From positions 868,001 through 932,000 of the forward strand of contig NZ_BMVM01000001.1 of NCBI RefSeq assembly GCF_014650715.1: a stretch of 64,000 nt of DNA, in the 5' to 3' direction. Position 1 is the first letter of the stretch; every line of letters begins with the position of its first letter. Made by a program: the position numbers and the translations under genes. The DNA is from Streptomyces bluensis. Lineage in GTDB: Bacteria; Actinomycetota; Actinomycetes; Streptomycetales; Streptomycetaceae. Below, one piece after another: positions 52,456 through 60,194 of the stretch. The notes below the pieces were generated by a model. The model was not told the origin of the DNA. It ran no database searches and saw nothing but the letters and a program-made list of their open reading frames with translations.

Positions 52456-52492
52456 AACGCACCAGGCATGCGTTGTTCCCTCTTAGAACGCA
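52456..52492. promoter_or_regulatory. Alternating TGCGTT/AACGCA half-sites upstream of ddaH-rocD
   Basis: AACGCA (52456-52461), TGCGTT (52469-52474) and AACGCA (52487-52492) are three copies of one 6-bp half-site in alternating orientation, giving two overlapping inverted repeats with 7- and 12-bp spacers. Repeated half-sites suit a multimeric Lrp/AsnC regulator, whose gene ends 4 bp upstream. Confidence 0.5.
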
Positions 52493-52600
52493 GTGTTCCT
52501 GCACAGACACGCAATCTTCGGCACTTGTCGCCCATCTCCGCCGCTTCCTACCTTGGTATCACTCTCCACACCACACCGCAGGAAGCGGAGGAACCCCTCT

Positions 52601-53422
52601 GTGCCCGAAAGCCGTGTGCCGCGCCGGCGGCGCTTCCTCGTCTGCGAACCCAGACACTTCGCCGTGCAGTATGCGATCAATCCCTGGATGCACCCCGACA
52701 AGCCCGTCGACGTCGATCTCGCCCGCGGTCAGTGGGCGGAGCTGATCCGTGCCTACCGCGATCACGGCCACACCGTGGACACCGTGGAGCCCGTCGCGGA
52801 CCTCCCCGACATGGTGTTCGCGGCCAACTCCGCGCTCGTCCTTGAGGGCCGTGTCTTCGGCTCCCTCTTCCACGCGCCCGAGCGGCGCCCCGAGTCCACC
52901 GTGTACGAGTCCTGGTTCCGGTCCGCGGGCTATGACGTGTACCGGGCCGGCTCGGTGTGCGAGGGCGAGGGCGACCTGATTCCGGCGGGCCGCTGGGTCC
53001 TGGCCGGCACCGGCTTCCGGACGACCCGTGAGGCGCACCACGAGGTGCAGGAGTTCTTCGGCGTCCCCGTGATCGGCCTGCGGCTGGTGGACCCGTACTT
53101 CTACCACCTGGACACCGCGCTTTTCGTCCTCGACGAGGGGTACGAAGCAAATATCGCCTACTATCCGGAGGCGTTCTCGCCGGGCAGCCGCAAGGTGCTG
53201 GCCCGGCTGTACCCGGACGCGGTACTCGCCACCCGTCAGGACGCGATGGCGTTCGGGCTGAACTCGGTGTCCGACGGCCGTCATGTCTTCATCGCCCCGC
53301 GCGCCAAGGAGCTGGCCGACCAGCTCGCGCGTCAGGGCTACGTTCCCGTCCCCGTCGATCTGTCGGAGTTCCACAAGGCCGGCGGCGGCATCAAGTGCTG
53401 CACTCAGGAGATCCGCTCATGA
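52601..53422 (+). CDS. ddaH: Dimethylarginine dimethylaminohydrolase-like amidinohydrolase
   Basis: The 273-residue enzyme of the guanidino-modifying superfamily (pentein fold) has VFAANSAL near the start, a catalytic His in FYHLDTALFVL and the C-terminal GGIKCCTQEI with the nucleophile Cys. It should hydrolyse dimethylarginine or a similar guanidine compound to citrulline plus amine. GTG 52601 follows GGAGG. It overlaps rocD by 4 nt, so products feed ornithine/arginine catabolism. Arginine deiminase activity is a less likely alternative. Confidence 0.88.
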   Translation: MPESRVPRRRRFLVCEPRHFAVQYAINPWMHPDKPVDVDLARGQWAELIRAYRDHGHTVDTVEPVADLPDMVFAANSALVLEGRVFGSLFHAPERRPESTVYESWFRSAGYDVYRAGSVCEGEGDLIPAGRWVLAGTGFRTTREAHHEVQEFFGVPVIGLRLVDPYFYHLDTALFVLDEGYEANIAYYPEAFSPGSRKVLARLYPDAVLATRQDAMAFGLNSVSDGRHVFIAPRAKELADQLARQGYVPVPVDLSEFHKAGGGIKCCTQEIRS

Positions 53423-54690
53423 ACGCTCCCGTCCGTACGCAGTCCTCCGCCGACGCCCTCGTGCAGCCCTCCGATCCCGCTCGCCGTTCGTCCGCCGAGC
53501 TGATCCGCGCCGAGGAGCCGGTCCTCGCGCACAACTACCACCCGCTGCCCGTGGTCGTCGCCCGCGCCGAGGGCACCTGGGTCGAGGACGTCGAGGGCCG
53601 CCGTTACCTGGACATGCTGGCGGGTTACTCGGCGCTGAACTTCGGCCACCGCCACCCGGCGCTGATCGAGGCCGCCCACCGTCAGCTCGACCGGCTGACC
53701 CTCACCTCGCGCGCCTTCCACAACGACCGGCTCGCCGAGTTCGCCGAGGGCGTGGCCGCGCTGACGGGCCTGGACATGGTGCTGCCGATGAACACGGGCG
53801 CCGAGGCCGTGGAGAGCGCCGTGAAGGTGGCCCGGAAGTGGGCGTACGACGTGAAGGGCGTCCCCGACGACCGGGCGACGATCGTGGTGGCGGCCGACAA
53901 CTTCCACGGGCGTACGACGACGATCGTCAGCTTCTCGACGGACCCGACGGCCCGTACGGGCTTCGGCCCGTTCACGCCGGGCTTCCGCGTGGTCCCGTAC
54001 AACGACCTGGCCGCGCTGGAGGCCGCCGTCGACGAGACGACCGCGGCCGTGCTGATCGAGCCCATCCAGGGCGAGGCGGGCGTGATCATCCCCGAGCAGG
54101 GTTATCTCGCCGGGGTCCGCGAACTGACCCGCCGCACCGGCTGCCTGTTCATCGCCGACGAGATCCAGTCGGGCCTGGGCCGCACCGGCCGCACCCTGGC
54201 CGTCGAGCACGAGGGGGTCCTGCCCGACCTCGTGCTGCTCGGCAAGGCGCTGGGCGGCGGCATCGTGCCCGTGTCGGCCGTGGTCGGGCGCCGGGACGTC
54301 CTCGGCGTTCTGCGTCCGGGCGAGCACGGGTCGACGTTCGGCGGCAACCCACTCGCCGCGGCGGTCGGTTCCGCGGTCGTCGAGCTGCTCGCAACGGGTG
54401 AGTTCCAGCGCCGGGCGGCGGAGCTGGGCACGGTCCTGACCGACGGTCTGACGGCTCTGCTGGGCAGGGGCGTCCTCGGGTTCCGGGCGCGCGGGCTGTG
54501 GGCGGGCGTCGACATCGACCCGGTGTTCGGTACGGGCCGCGGCATCAGCGAGCGCCTGATGGCCGAGGGTGTCCTCGTCAAGGACACGCACGGCTCTACG
54601 ATCCGCCTCGCTCCGCCGCTCACCATCACCGCCGAGGAACTGCGCTCGGCGCTGGGTGCCCTGGAGAACGTTCTGGCGCGCGGGGCGTGA
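53419..54690 (+). CDS. rocD: Ornithine aminotransferase
   Basis: The 423-residue class III aminotransferase has MNTGAEAVESAVKVARKW, NFHGRTT, EPIQGEAGVIIP, IADEIQSGLGRTG and the PLP Lys in LLGKALGGG. It matches ornithine-oxo-acid transaminases, which form glutamate semialdehyde. AGGAG precedes ATG 53419, which overlaps the ddaH stop by 4 nt. A 16-bp stem terminator follows. Confidence 0.94.
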   Translation: MNAPVRTQSSADALVQPSDPARRSSAELIRAEEPVLAHNYHPLPVVVARAEGTWVEDVEGRRYLDMLAGYSALNFGHRHPALIEAAHRQLDRLTLTSRAFHNDRLAEFAEGVAALTGLDMVLPMNTGAEAVESAVKVARKWAYDVKGVPDDRATIVVAADNFHGRTTTIVSFSTDPTARTGFGPFTPGFRVVPYNDLAALEAAVDETTAAVLIEPIQGEAGVIIPEQGYLAGVRELTRRTGCLFIADEIQSGLGRTGRTLAVEHEGVLPDLVLLGKALGGGIVPVSAVVGRRDVLGVLRPGEHGSTFGGNPLAAAVGSAVVELLATGEFQRRAAELGTVLTDGLTALLGRGVLGFRARGLWAGVDIDPVFGTGRGISERLMAEGVLVKDTHGSTIRLAPPLTITAEELRSALGALENVLARGA

Positions 54691-54739
54691 GAGCCGGGGT
54701 GAGGGGATCTCAGGCTCGCTGAGAGGTGCACGGTGACGT

Positions 54740-54776
54740 GCCCGCCCGCCACCGCGCCGCGCGGCGGCGGGCGGGC
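54740..54776. terminator. Bidirectional terminator between rocD and the PNPOx-fusion gene
   Basis: A 16-bp G+C stem (54740-54755 against 54761-54776, one mismatch) with a 5-nt loop separates the convergent stops of rocD and the DUF1918-XRE-PNPOx gene. Confidence 0.8.
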
Positions 54777-55640
54777 TCACTCGGCGGCCGGAGTGATGCG
54801 GCGGCCGGTGAGGCGCGTGGGCCGGATCGACACCCACATCTCGCGTTCACCGCCCGGCCAGGGCTCGGAGTGGGCGCGCTCGGCCAGCCGCCGGGTGGCG
54901 TCGGGCTCCGCGACGACCCGGGCGGGTCCGACGGCGAGCACGCTCCAGCCCTGGCTCATGGCCTCGTCGACGTGGTCGACCTCGAAGGCGACGTCCGTTC
55001 CCACGGCCGCCGCGGGCACGGAGCCGGGCGCCGTGCGAAAGGCGATGGCGTCATCGACGATCTCGTAGTTGACCGGGACGACCGCCGGGCCTTCGGGCGT
55101 GGACACCGCGATGCGTCCCACACCGTGTGTCGACAGCAGGGCGCGGCACTCGTCGAGGCCGAGGTCCCGCAGCTGCGGGTGCAGCAGCGCCTTCCCCTGG
55201 CCGGGCGGCAGATCGGCGCCGCCGCCCCGCAGGGCCGCGGGACTGACGCCCAGCGCGGCGGCCAGGTTGATGACCGTCGCCACGGTCGGGTCGGCCGGCC
55301 GTTCCTCCAGGTACGCCAGGTATTCCGGCGACATACGGGCGCGGCGGGCCGTCTCCTCCCGGCTCAGCTCCTGCCGCCGCCGCTCGGCGGCCACGCGTCG
55401 GCCGATGTCACCGGGGTTGGGGGCCTGCGGCTTCGGGGCGCTCCCGAGCCCCTGCTCGACAGGCCGGACGTGCGCGTCGGGCCCGGGGAAGACCAGCGTC
55501 ACCTCCTCCGTGTCCGACCACCGCACGTCATAGGGAGGTGTTCCGTCCTCGTGGTGGAGTCCGACGATCTCACCGTCACGCCTGGTGGCGCCGGTGACCG
55601 GACTCTCGATCACGAGATGGTCGCCCAGATGAGCTCGCAT
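54777..55640 (-). CDS. DUF1918-XRE-PNPOx fusion protein
   Basis: The 287-residue protein has three domains: DUF1918 (residues 1-60; MRAHLGDHLVIES, PPYDVRWSD), an XRE helix-turn-helix (about 75-130; LSREETARRARMSPEYLAYLEE), and a pyridoxamine-phosphate-oxidase-like flavin-binding barrel (about 155-285; VPVNYEIVDDAIAFRT). The fusion links DNA binding to a flavin or redox domain. Related single-domain families occur in the DosR regulon. ATG 55640 starts the conserved DUF1918 sequence. It is last in a minus-strand run of stress genes. Confidence 0.87.
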   Translation of the reverse strand: MRAHLGDHLVIESPVTGATRRDGEIVGLHHEDGTPPYDVRWSDTEEVTLVFPGPDAHVRPVEQGLGSAPKPQAPNPGDIGRRVAAERRRQELSREETARRARMSPEYLAYLEERPADPTVATVINLAAALGVSPAALRGGGADLPPGQGKALLHPQLRDLGLDECRALLSTHGVGRIAVSTPEGPAVVPVNYEIVDDAIAFRTAPGSVPAAAVGTDVAFEVDHVDEAMSQGWSVLAVGPARVVAEPDATRRLAERAHSEPWPGGEREMWVSIRPTRLTGRRITPAAE

Positions 55641-55697
55641 GATCGCCGCCCCTTCCTCACAGGTGCTTGCCGCGCAGGTCCGCCGACCGGGGAGCCT

Positions 55698-55759
<62 letters not shown>

Positions 55760-55779
55760 CAGGGCGTCCTGCCCCGTCG

Positions 55780-56256
55780 CTAGCCGGAGATCTCGACGCG
55801 GTGCGGCTTGGCCTGCTCGGCCTTCGGGACACGCACGCTGAGAACTCCGTTGGTGAGTTCCGCGCTGATGTGCTCGGTGTCGGAGTTCGGCGGCAGACTC
55901 GTGCGGTAGTCGAACTCCCCGATGTGGCGGCTCTGCCTCCGGACCACGCCGGCGCGTTCCCTGGCCTCGATCTCGCCGTGGACGTCGAGTTCGCCCTCGC
56001 TGACCTCCACGGTGATCCGGTCCTTGTCCACCCCGGGAAGCTCCAGCTCCACGAGGTAGGCGTCCTCGGTCTCCTCGACGTCGGACAGCGGCGCCCACGT
56101 CTGGACCGCGCCCGGCTCGGCCGGGCCGCCGCCCGAGAAGGGGAAGGTGGAACGCATCAGCTGTTCCATCCGGGTCCGGAGATCCTCGATCTCACGGAAG
56201 GGGTCCCACACGGGGGACGCGCCCCTACCGCGACGTACAGGAAGCGTCATCGTCAT
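55780..56256 (-). CDS. Hsp20/alpha-crystallin small heat-shock protein
   Basis: The 158-residue protein has an N-terminal arm with DPFREIEDLRTRMEQLM and an alpha-crystallin domain (about residues 50-145; VELELPGVDKDRITVEV, GEFDYRTSLP, ELTNGVLSVRVPKAE), ending VEISG. It is an ATP-independent holdase that oligomerises. AAGGAG precedes the start; ATG at 56250 is an alternative. It is one gene in a minus-strand run with DUF1876 and nicotinate phosphoribosyltransferase; the Mtb counterpart HspX is a dormancy marker. Confidence 0.94.
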   Translation of the reverse strand: MTMTLPVRRGRGASPVWDPFREIEDLRTRMEQLMRSTFPFSGGGPAEPGAVQTWAPLSDVEETEDAYLVELELPGVDKDRITVEVSEGELDVHGEIEARERAGVVRRQSRHIGEFDYRTSLPPNSDTEHISAELTNGVLSVRVPKAEQAKPHRVEISG

Positions 56257-56311
56257 TCTCCTTGCTTCTGGAGCGTGCGCGAGGCCGGCCGGGTCGCTTC
56301 ACCCTCATCGG

Positions 56312-56596
56312 TCATGTGAGCCATCCGGCGACCGGGTGGGAACCGGGAGCTGTCGCACCCATGCCCTCGATGTCGCGCTCGGCGGCGTTCACCAGTTGCT
56401 GGGCGAGATGGTGCATGGCCCTGCCCGCCGCCAGTTCGTCACCGATCTCCGGCACATCCACGTCCGCCGGATTGCGGTGCGCGGCACCCTGGCCGGTGAG
56501 CACCGTGGTTCCGTTGTCGAGTACCACCTGTGCCTTCGTCGTTCCCTCGTCCTCGAAGAGGTACAGACGAACCTTCCATTCCACGGTATGCGGCAT
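56312..56596 (-). CDS. DUF1876 family protein
   Basis: The 94-residue protein of the DUF1876 family has a beta-rich opening MPHTVEWKVRLYLFEDEGTTKAQ-type double-stranded-RNA-binding-like strand pattern, then VLTGQGAAHRNPADVDVPEIGDELAAGRAMHHLA. ATG 56596 follows GAGGAGAG and is 12 bp after the nicotinate phosphoribosyltransferase stop. The family recurs near stress genes in actinobacteria; its role is unknown. Confidence 0.88.
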   Translation of the reverse strand: MPHTVEWKVRLYLFEDEGTTKAQVVLDNGTTVLTGQGAAHRNPADVDVPEIGDELAAGRAMHHLAQQLVNAAERDIEGMGATAPGSHPVAGWLT

Positions 56597-56607
56597 CGGC
56601 TCTCTCC

Positions 56608-58002
56608 TCATCTCCGTACGGAACGCTGCGATCCGTACACGGTTCGTTCCTGGCCCCGGAGCCGCACGGCGGTGGCCCGGGTCTCCGCCTCGATGCCGTG
56701 GCGGAGCCGGTCGGCGAGTGCGCTCAGCCGCGCGGAGAGCGTCGCGCGAGGGGCGACAGGCGCGCGGATCCGGCGGGCCGCCGGTGGCAACTCGGCCAGG
56801 TCGGCGGCGAGTCGTTCCCGGCACTCGTCGAGCGTGGGCCTCGTACGGGTGCGCTGCCCGCTCCGCATCACCGTCTCCAGCAACGGCCTGCCGTCGCCGG
56901 ACGCGGGCTCGTCGGCGAGACCGATCACGTCGACGCACCCGGGACGGCGGAACACCTGCTTGGCGCCGGGTGCCGACGCCTTCGCCGAGGAGAGCTTCAT
57001 CACCGGCCGGCCGTCGTACTCCACCATCTTGTAGGCGGAGTCCAGATAGGGTGCGTCGGCCGAGACCCCGACGCGGGTGCCGACCGCGTAGACGTCGACG
57101 GGCGCGCCGGAGCGCACCAGTTCGTCCACGCCGTGCTCGTCGAGGCCGCCGCTGGCGATGATGTGTACGTCCGGCAGGCCCGCGGCATCGAGGACGGCCC
57201 GGGACCGGACGGCCAGGGCTCCGAGGTCACCGCTGTCCAGCCGTACGGCGGAGCCGGGCCCGTGTTCCCCCAGGTCCCGCAGCACGCGCGCCGCGACGCG
57301 GACGCCGCACTCGGTGTCGTAGGTGTCCACCAGCAAGGTCACCGGACCGGGGTGGCAGCGTGCGAAGGCCCGGAACGCCTCTTCCTCTGTGGGGAACGCC
57401 TCCACGTAGGAGTGGGCCATCGTGCCGACGGCGGGGATGTCCAAGGCCGTGGCCGCGGCCACGTTGCTGGTTCCGGTGAAGCCGGCCATCGCGCCGAGGC
57501 GGGCGGCCTGGAACCCGGCCTGCGGGCCATGGGTGCGTCGCAGGGAGAAGTCCACGACGGGGTGTCCCGCTGCCGCGAGCACGCACCGCGCGGCCTTCGA
57601 GGCGATCGTCGTCTGATGGCTGAGCTGGTTGAGCACGTACGTTTCGACCAGCTGTGCCTGTGGGAGGGGCGCGGTCACCTCCAGCAGCGGCTCCCCGGCG
57701 AGGACGATCCGGCCCTCGGGCACCGCCCGCACCCGGCCGGTGAACTCCATGCCGAGCAGCGGCTCCAGATCCCGCGGCGGCCGGTGCAGCGCGGACGCGA
57801 ACGCGTCGACGTCCTCCGGGCCGACCCGGAGACCGGACAGGTAGTCCAGCACCGACTCCAGCCCCGCGGCGACCAGAAAGCCCCGGTCACGGGGCAGCTC
57901 GCGCACGAAGAGGCTGAACGTCGCCGGGCCGGTCATCCCCTCCCTCAGATAGGACATGGCCATCGTCACTTCGTACAGATCGGTGGTCGCCGCATCGGAC
58001 AT
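56608..58002 (-). CDS. pncB: Nicotinate phosphoribosyltransferase
   Basis: The 464-residue NAD-salvage enzyme forms nicotinate mononucleotide from nicotinate and PRPP. Visible features are the N-terminal TDLYEVTMAMSYLREG, GTSNVAAA, RLDSGDLGALA, IIASGGLDEH and YAVGTRVGVSADAPYLDSAYKMV blocks typical of the family. GGAGGTGG stands before ATG 58002. The length and stress-gene context fit the second type, PncB2, which is DosR-controlled in M. tuberculosis (Rv0573c). Confidence 0.93.
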   Translation of the reverse strand: MSDAATTDLYEVTMAMSYLREGMTGPATFSLFVRELPRDRGFLVAAGLESVLDYLSGLRVGPEDVDAFASALHRPPRDLEPLLGMEFTGRVRAVPEGRIVLAGEPLLEVTAPLPQAQLVETYVLNQLSHQTTIASKAARCVLAAAGHPVVDFSLRRTHGPQAGFQAARLGAMAGFTGTSNVAAATALDIPAVGTMAHSYVEAFPTEEEAFRAFARCHPGPVTLLVDTYDTECGVRVAARVLRDLGEHGPGSAVRLDSGDLGALAVRSRAVLDAAGLPDVHIIASGGLDEHGVDELVRSGAPVDVYAVGTRVGVSADAPYLDSAYKMVEYDGRPVMKLSSAKASAPGAKQVFRRPGCVDVIGLADEPASGDGRPLLETVMRSGQRTRTRPTLDECRERLAADLAELPPAARRIRAPVAPRATLSARLSALADRLRHGIEAETRATAVRLRGQERTVYGSQRSVRR

Positions 58003-58042
58003 CAGCGCCACCTCCTCGGCTCCCGTGCGTGTCCCGCGCCCG

Positions 58043-58648
58043 TCACTGCCGGAAGCGCGCGGACCACAGGGGCTCCACCAGGGCCCACTCGGCCTCCCAC
58101 CGCGCGTACCTTCTCCGGTCCAGCGCATGGCGCATGCCTGCCCGCGCCGCCAGGAACCCGGCGACCATCCCGGCCGCCGCCGTACTGCCCGCGAACCAGC
58201 CCGTGGCCCTCGCGTTGTACGCGGTCATCGGCGGACCGGTGACGGTTCCGTGCCGGTCCAGCCAGACGCGGACGGTGGTGCCCCTGGGCGTTCCCGCCCT
58301 CACGAGAATGGTTCCGCTGCGTTCCTTGCCGTTCCTGTCGGTCCAGCGGATCCCCGCCTGTCGCGCACCGTCTGCGGCACCGCCCCCGGCATCCGACGTC
58401 AGTCGGGCTGTGACCTGGTGCCGTTGCGCGGTCTGGGCGTGCACGGTGCGCATCGAGGACTCGTATGCCGTCGCCCCCGCGCTGACCGAGGCCACGGGCA
58501 GTCCGAGGGTGAGGACGAGCAGCAGAAAGCGGAGGAACCAGGTCTCGATCCTGTCGGACGTGCGCCGCAGCGGGTTCGCGCCTCCCGGCGCCCGCTCCCG
58601 GTGCGGCGGATGCGGGCCGGACGCGTACGGCGGACCGTGTGCATTCAT
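58043..58648 (-). CDS. Rv1733c-like membrane protein
   Basis: The 201-residue membrane protein has a Pro-rich cytoplasmic N-terminus, one TM (about residues 38-60), an extracytoplasmic domain with VTARLTSD and RVWLDRHGTVTGPP, then a second TM (about 150-172) and a basic C-terminus. This layout and the VWLDRHG...PP pattern match the Rv1733c family, a DosR-regulon antigen of unknown function. GGAGG precedes ATG 58648. It heads the minus-strand stress operon. Confidence 0.85.
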   Translation of the reverse strand: MNAHGPPYASGPHPPHRERAPGGANPLRRTSDRIETWFLRFLLLVLTLGLPVASVSAGATAYESSMRTVHAQTAQRHQVTARLTSDAGGGAADGARQAGIRWTDRNGKERSGTILVRAGTPRGTTVRVWLDRHGTVTGPPMTAYNARATGWFAGSTAAAGMVAGFLAARAGMRHALDRRRYARWEAEWALVEPLWSARFRQ

Positions 58649-58727
58649 GAGCCGGCCTCCAGCGGGTCGCTGGTCCGTTCCCCCACCGTTTCTCCCTTCC
58701 ACCATGGGACGGCGGCGGCCCCGCTCA

Positions 58728-58746
58728 CAGGGGCCGAAGGTCCCTG
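58728..58746. promoter_or_regulatory. DosR/OsdR-like box in the dormancy island
   Basis: CAGGGGCCGAAGGTCCCTG is a 19-bp palindrome with one arm mismatch (CAGGGrCC arms, 3-bp centre). It lies 80 bp upstream of the Rv1733c-like gene and 54 bp upstream of the GAF-phosphatase gene, which diverge here. The GGG(A/G)CC...GGTCCC pattern resembles the DosR consensus GGGACT-N2-AGTCCC. Binding by an OsdR/DosR-type regulator is inference; no such regulator gene is in the window. Confidence 0.55.
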
Positions 58747-58800
58747 ATCGGCGGGTCTACCGTGGAGGAAGGACAACGTGTGCGATCCCAAGGTCACGCC

Positions 58801-60194
58801 ATGGAGCCTGTGCAGCAGTCTCACCGGCCCAGGTTGCAGCTGCGCCTGGACGCCGAGCTGGACCAGGTCAGCCGGCAGATCCACGCTGTCGCACGCGCCC
58901 AGACCCGCCTGCAGAGGCTGCTGGAGGCGGTGCTGGCCATCAGCGGGGAGCTGGAGCTGCCGGTGGTGCTGCACCGGATCGTCACCACGGCGATGGACCT
59001 GGTCGGCGCCCGCTACGGTGCCCTGGGCGTGCTGGACGAGCAGCGCGAGTGCCTGGCACAGCTCATCACCGCCGGACTCACCGAACAGGAACGGGCCGAC
59101 CTGGCGGGCGTCGGGCTGCCCCGGGGCCGGGGTCTGCTCGGCCGTCTGATCCACGACCCGGAGCCGCTGCGCGTCGCCGACGTGTCCGCCCACCCCCCTC
59201 GCCGCCCGGCTTCCCGCCCGGCCACCCGCGCATGCGCAGCCTGCTGGGCGTGGCGATCACCATGCGCGGCGAGATCTACGGCGACCTGTACCTGGCCGAC
59301 CGGCGCGACGGGCAGCCGTTCGACGCCGACGACGAGAGCCTGGTGCTGGCCCTGGCCGGTGCCGCCGGCGTCGCCATCGGCAACGCCCGCCTGTTCGACC
59401 AGGTCCGCTCCGGCGCCGAACAGTTCCAGCGCCTGCTCCTGCCGCGCCTTTCCGATCTCCGGCCCTTCACGGCAGCCGCCGTCTACCGGCCGGCGAGCGC
59501 CCCCGGCCGGCTCGGCGGGGACTGGTACGACGCCGTCCTGCTGCCCGACGACGCCTGTGCGGCCGTCATCGGCGATGTCGTGGGCCACGATCTGTACGCG
59601 GCTGCCGCCATGGCCCAGATCCGCAGCATGCTGCGCGCCCTGCTGTACGACCGGCGCACCCCGCCCAGCGCGGTCCTCAGCCAACTGGACCGCACGCTGC
59701 ACGCGATCACCGACAACCCGGTCACGACCGCCTGCCTGGCCCGTATCGAACCCACCGAGGGGCGCTGGACGCTGCACTGGAGCAGTGCGGGCCACCTGCC
59801 GCCCTTGCTGGTCACCCCGGACCTCCGTGCCAGGTACCTCTACGCCGACCCCGGGGTGCCGCTCGGCGTGGACACCGACCAGCCCCGCCCCGACCACAGC
59901 TGCCCCCTGTGTCCCGGCGCCACCGTGATCTTCTTCACCGACGGACTGATCGAGCACCCCCGCCGCTCCCTCGACACCGGGCTGGACACCCTGGCCCGCG
60001 TCGCCGCGGCCCACGCCGGTCTGTCCCCGGGCGAGTTGTGCCAGGCCCTGGTCGACCACCACCCCGGCGACGGCCACGACGACATGGCCGTGCTGGCCCT
60101 GCGCACCCCGCCGCGCAGGCCCCCGTCGAGTGGTCAGGGCGGTTCGAACGGGAGGAGGCTGGAGGGAGGACCGGCGGATGGGAGGACACCATGA
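58801..60194 (+). pseudogene. GAF-SpoIIE (PP2C-type) phosphatase, interrupted by an apparent frameshift
   Basis: An N-terminal coiled region (about residues 8-45) and a GAF domain of the DosS/DevS type (RYGALGVLDEQRECLAQLI, PRGRGLLGRLI, then DVSAHP) lie in one frame. The rest of the GAF (GFPPGHPRMRSLLGVAITMRGEIYGDLYLAD) and a full SpoIIE/PP2C phosphatase domain (GGDWYDAVLLPD, DVVGHDLYAAA, SAGHLPPLL, FFTDGLIEHP, DDMAVLALR) lie in the -1 frame. The switch is at a C6 run, 59193-59198. One missing C, two extra C, or -1 ribosome slippage on C-CCC-CCT would rejoin them. ATG 58801 was chosen by homology; a GTG at 58762 is also possible. It overlaps the following phosphofructokinase by 4 nt. Confidence 0.85.
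59193..59198 (+). other. C6 homopolymer at the frame junction of the GAF-phosphatase gene
   Basis: Six C residues followed by T form the heptamer C-CCC-CCT in the upstream reading frame, the X-XXY-YYZ layout needed for -1 slippage. The downstream frame starts exactly at TCG 59199-59201. Removing two C would give the spacing seen in DosS GAF domains (H-P-x-x-x-G-F). Confidence 0.7.
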
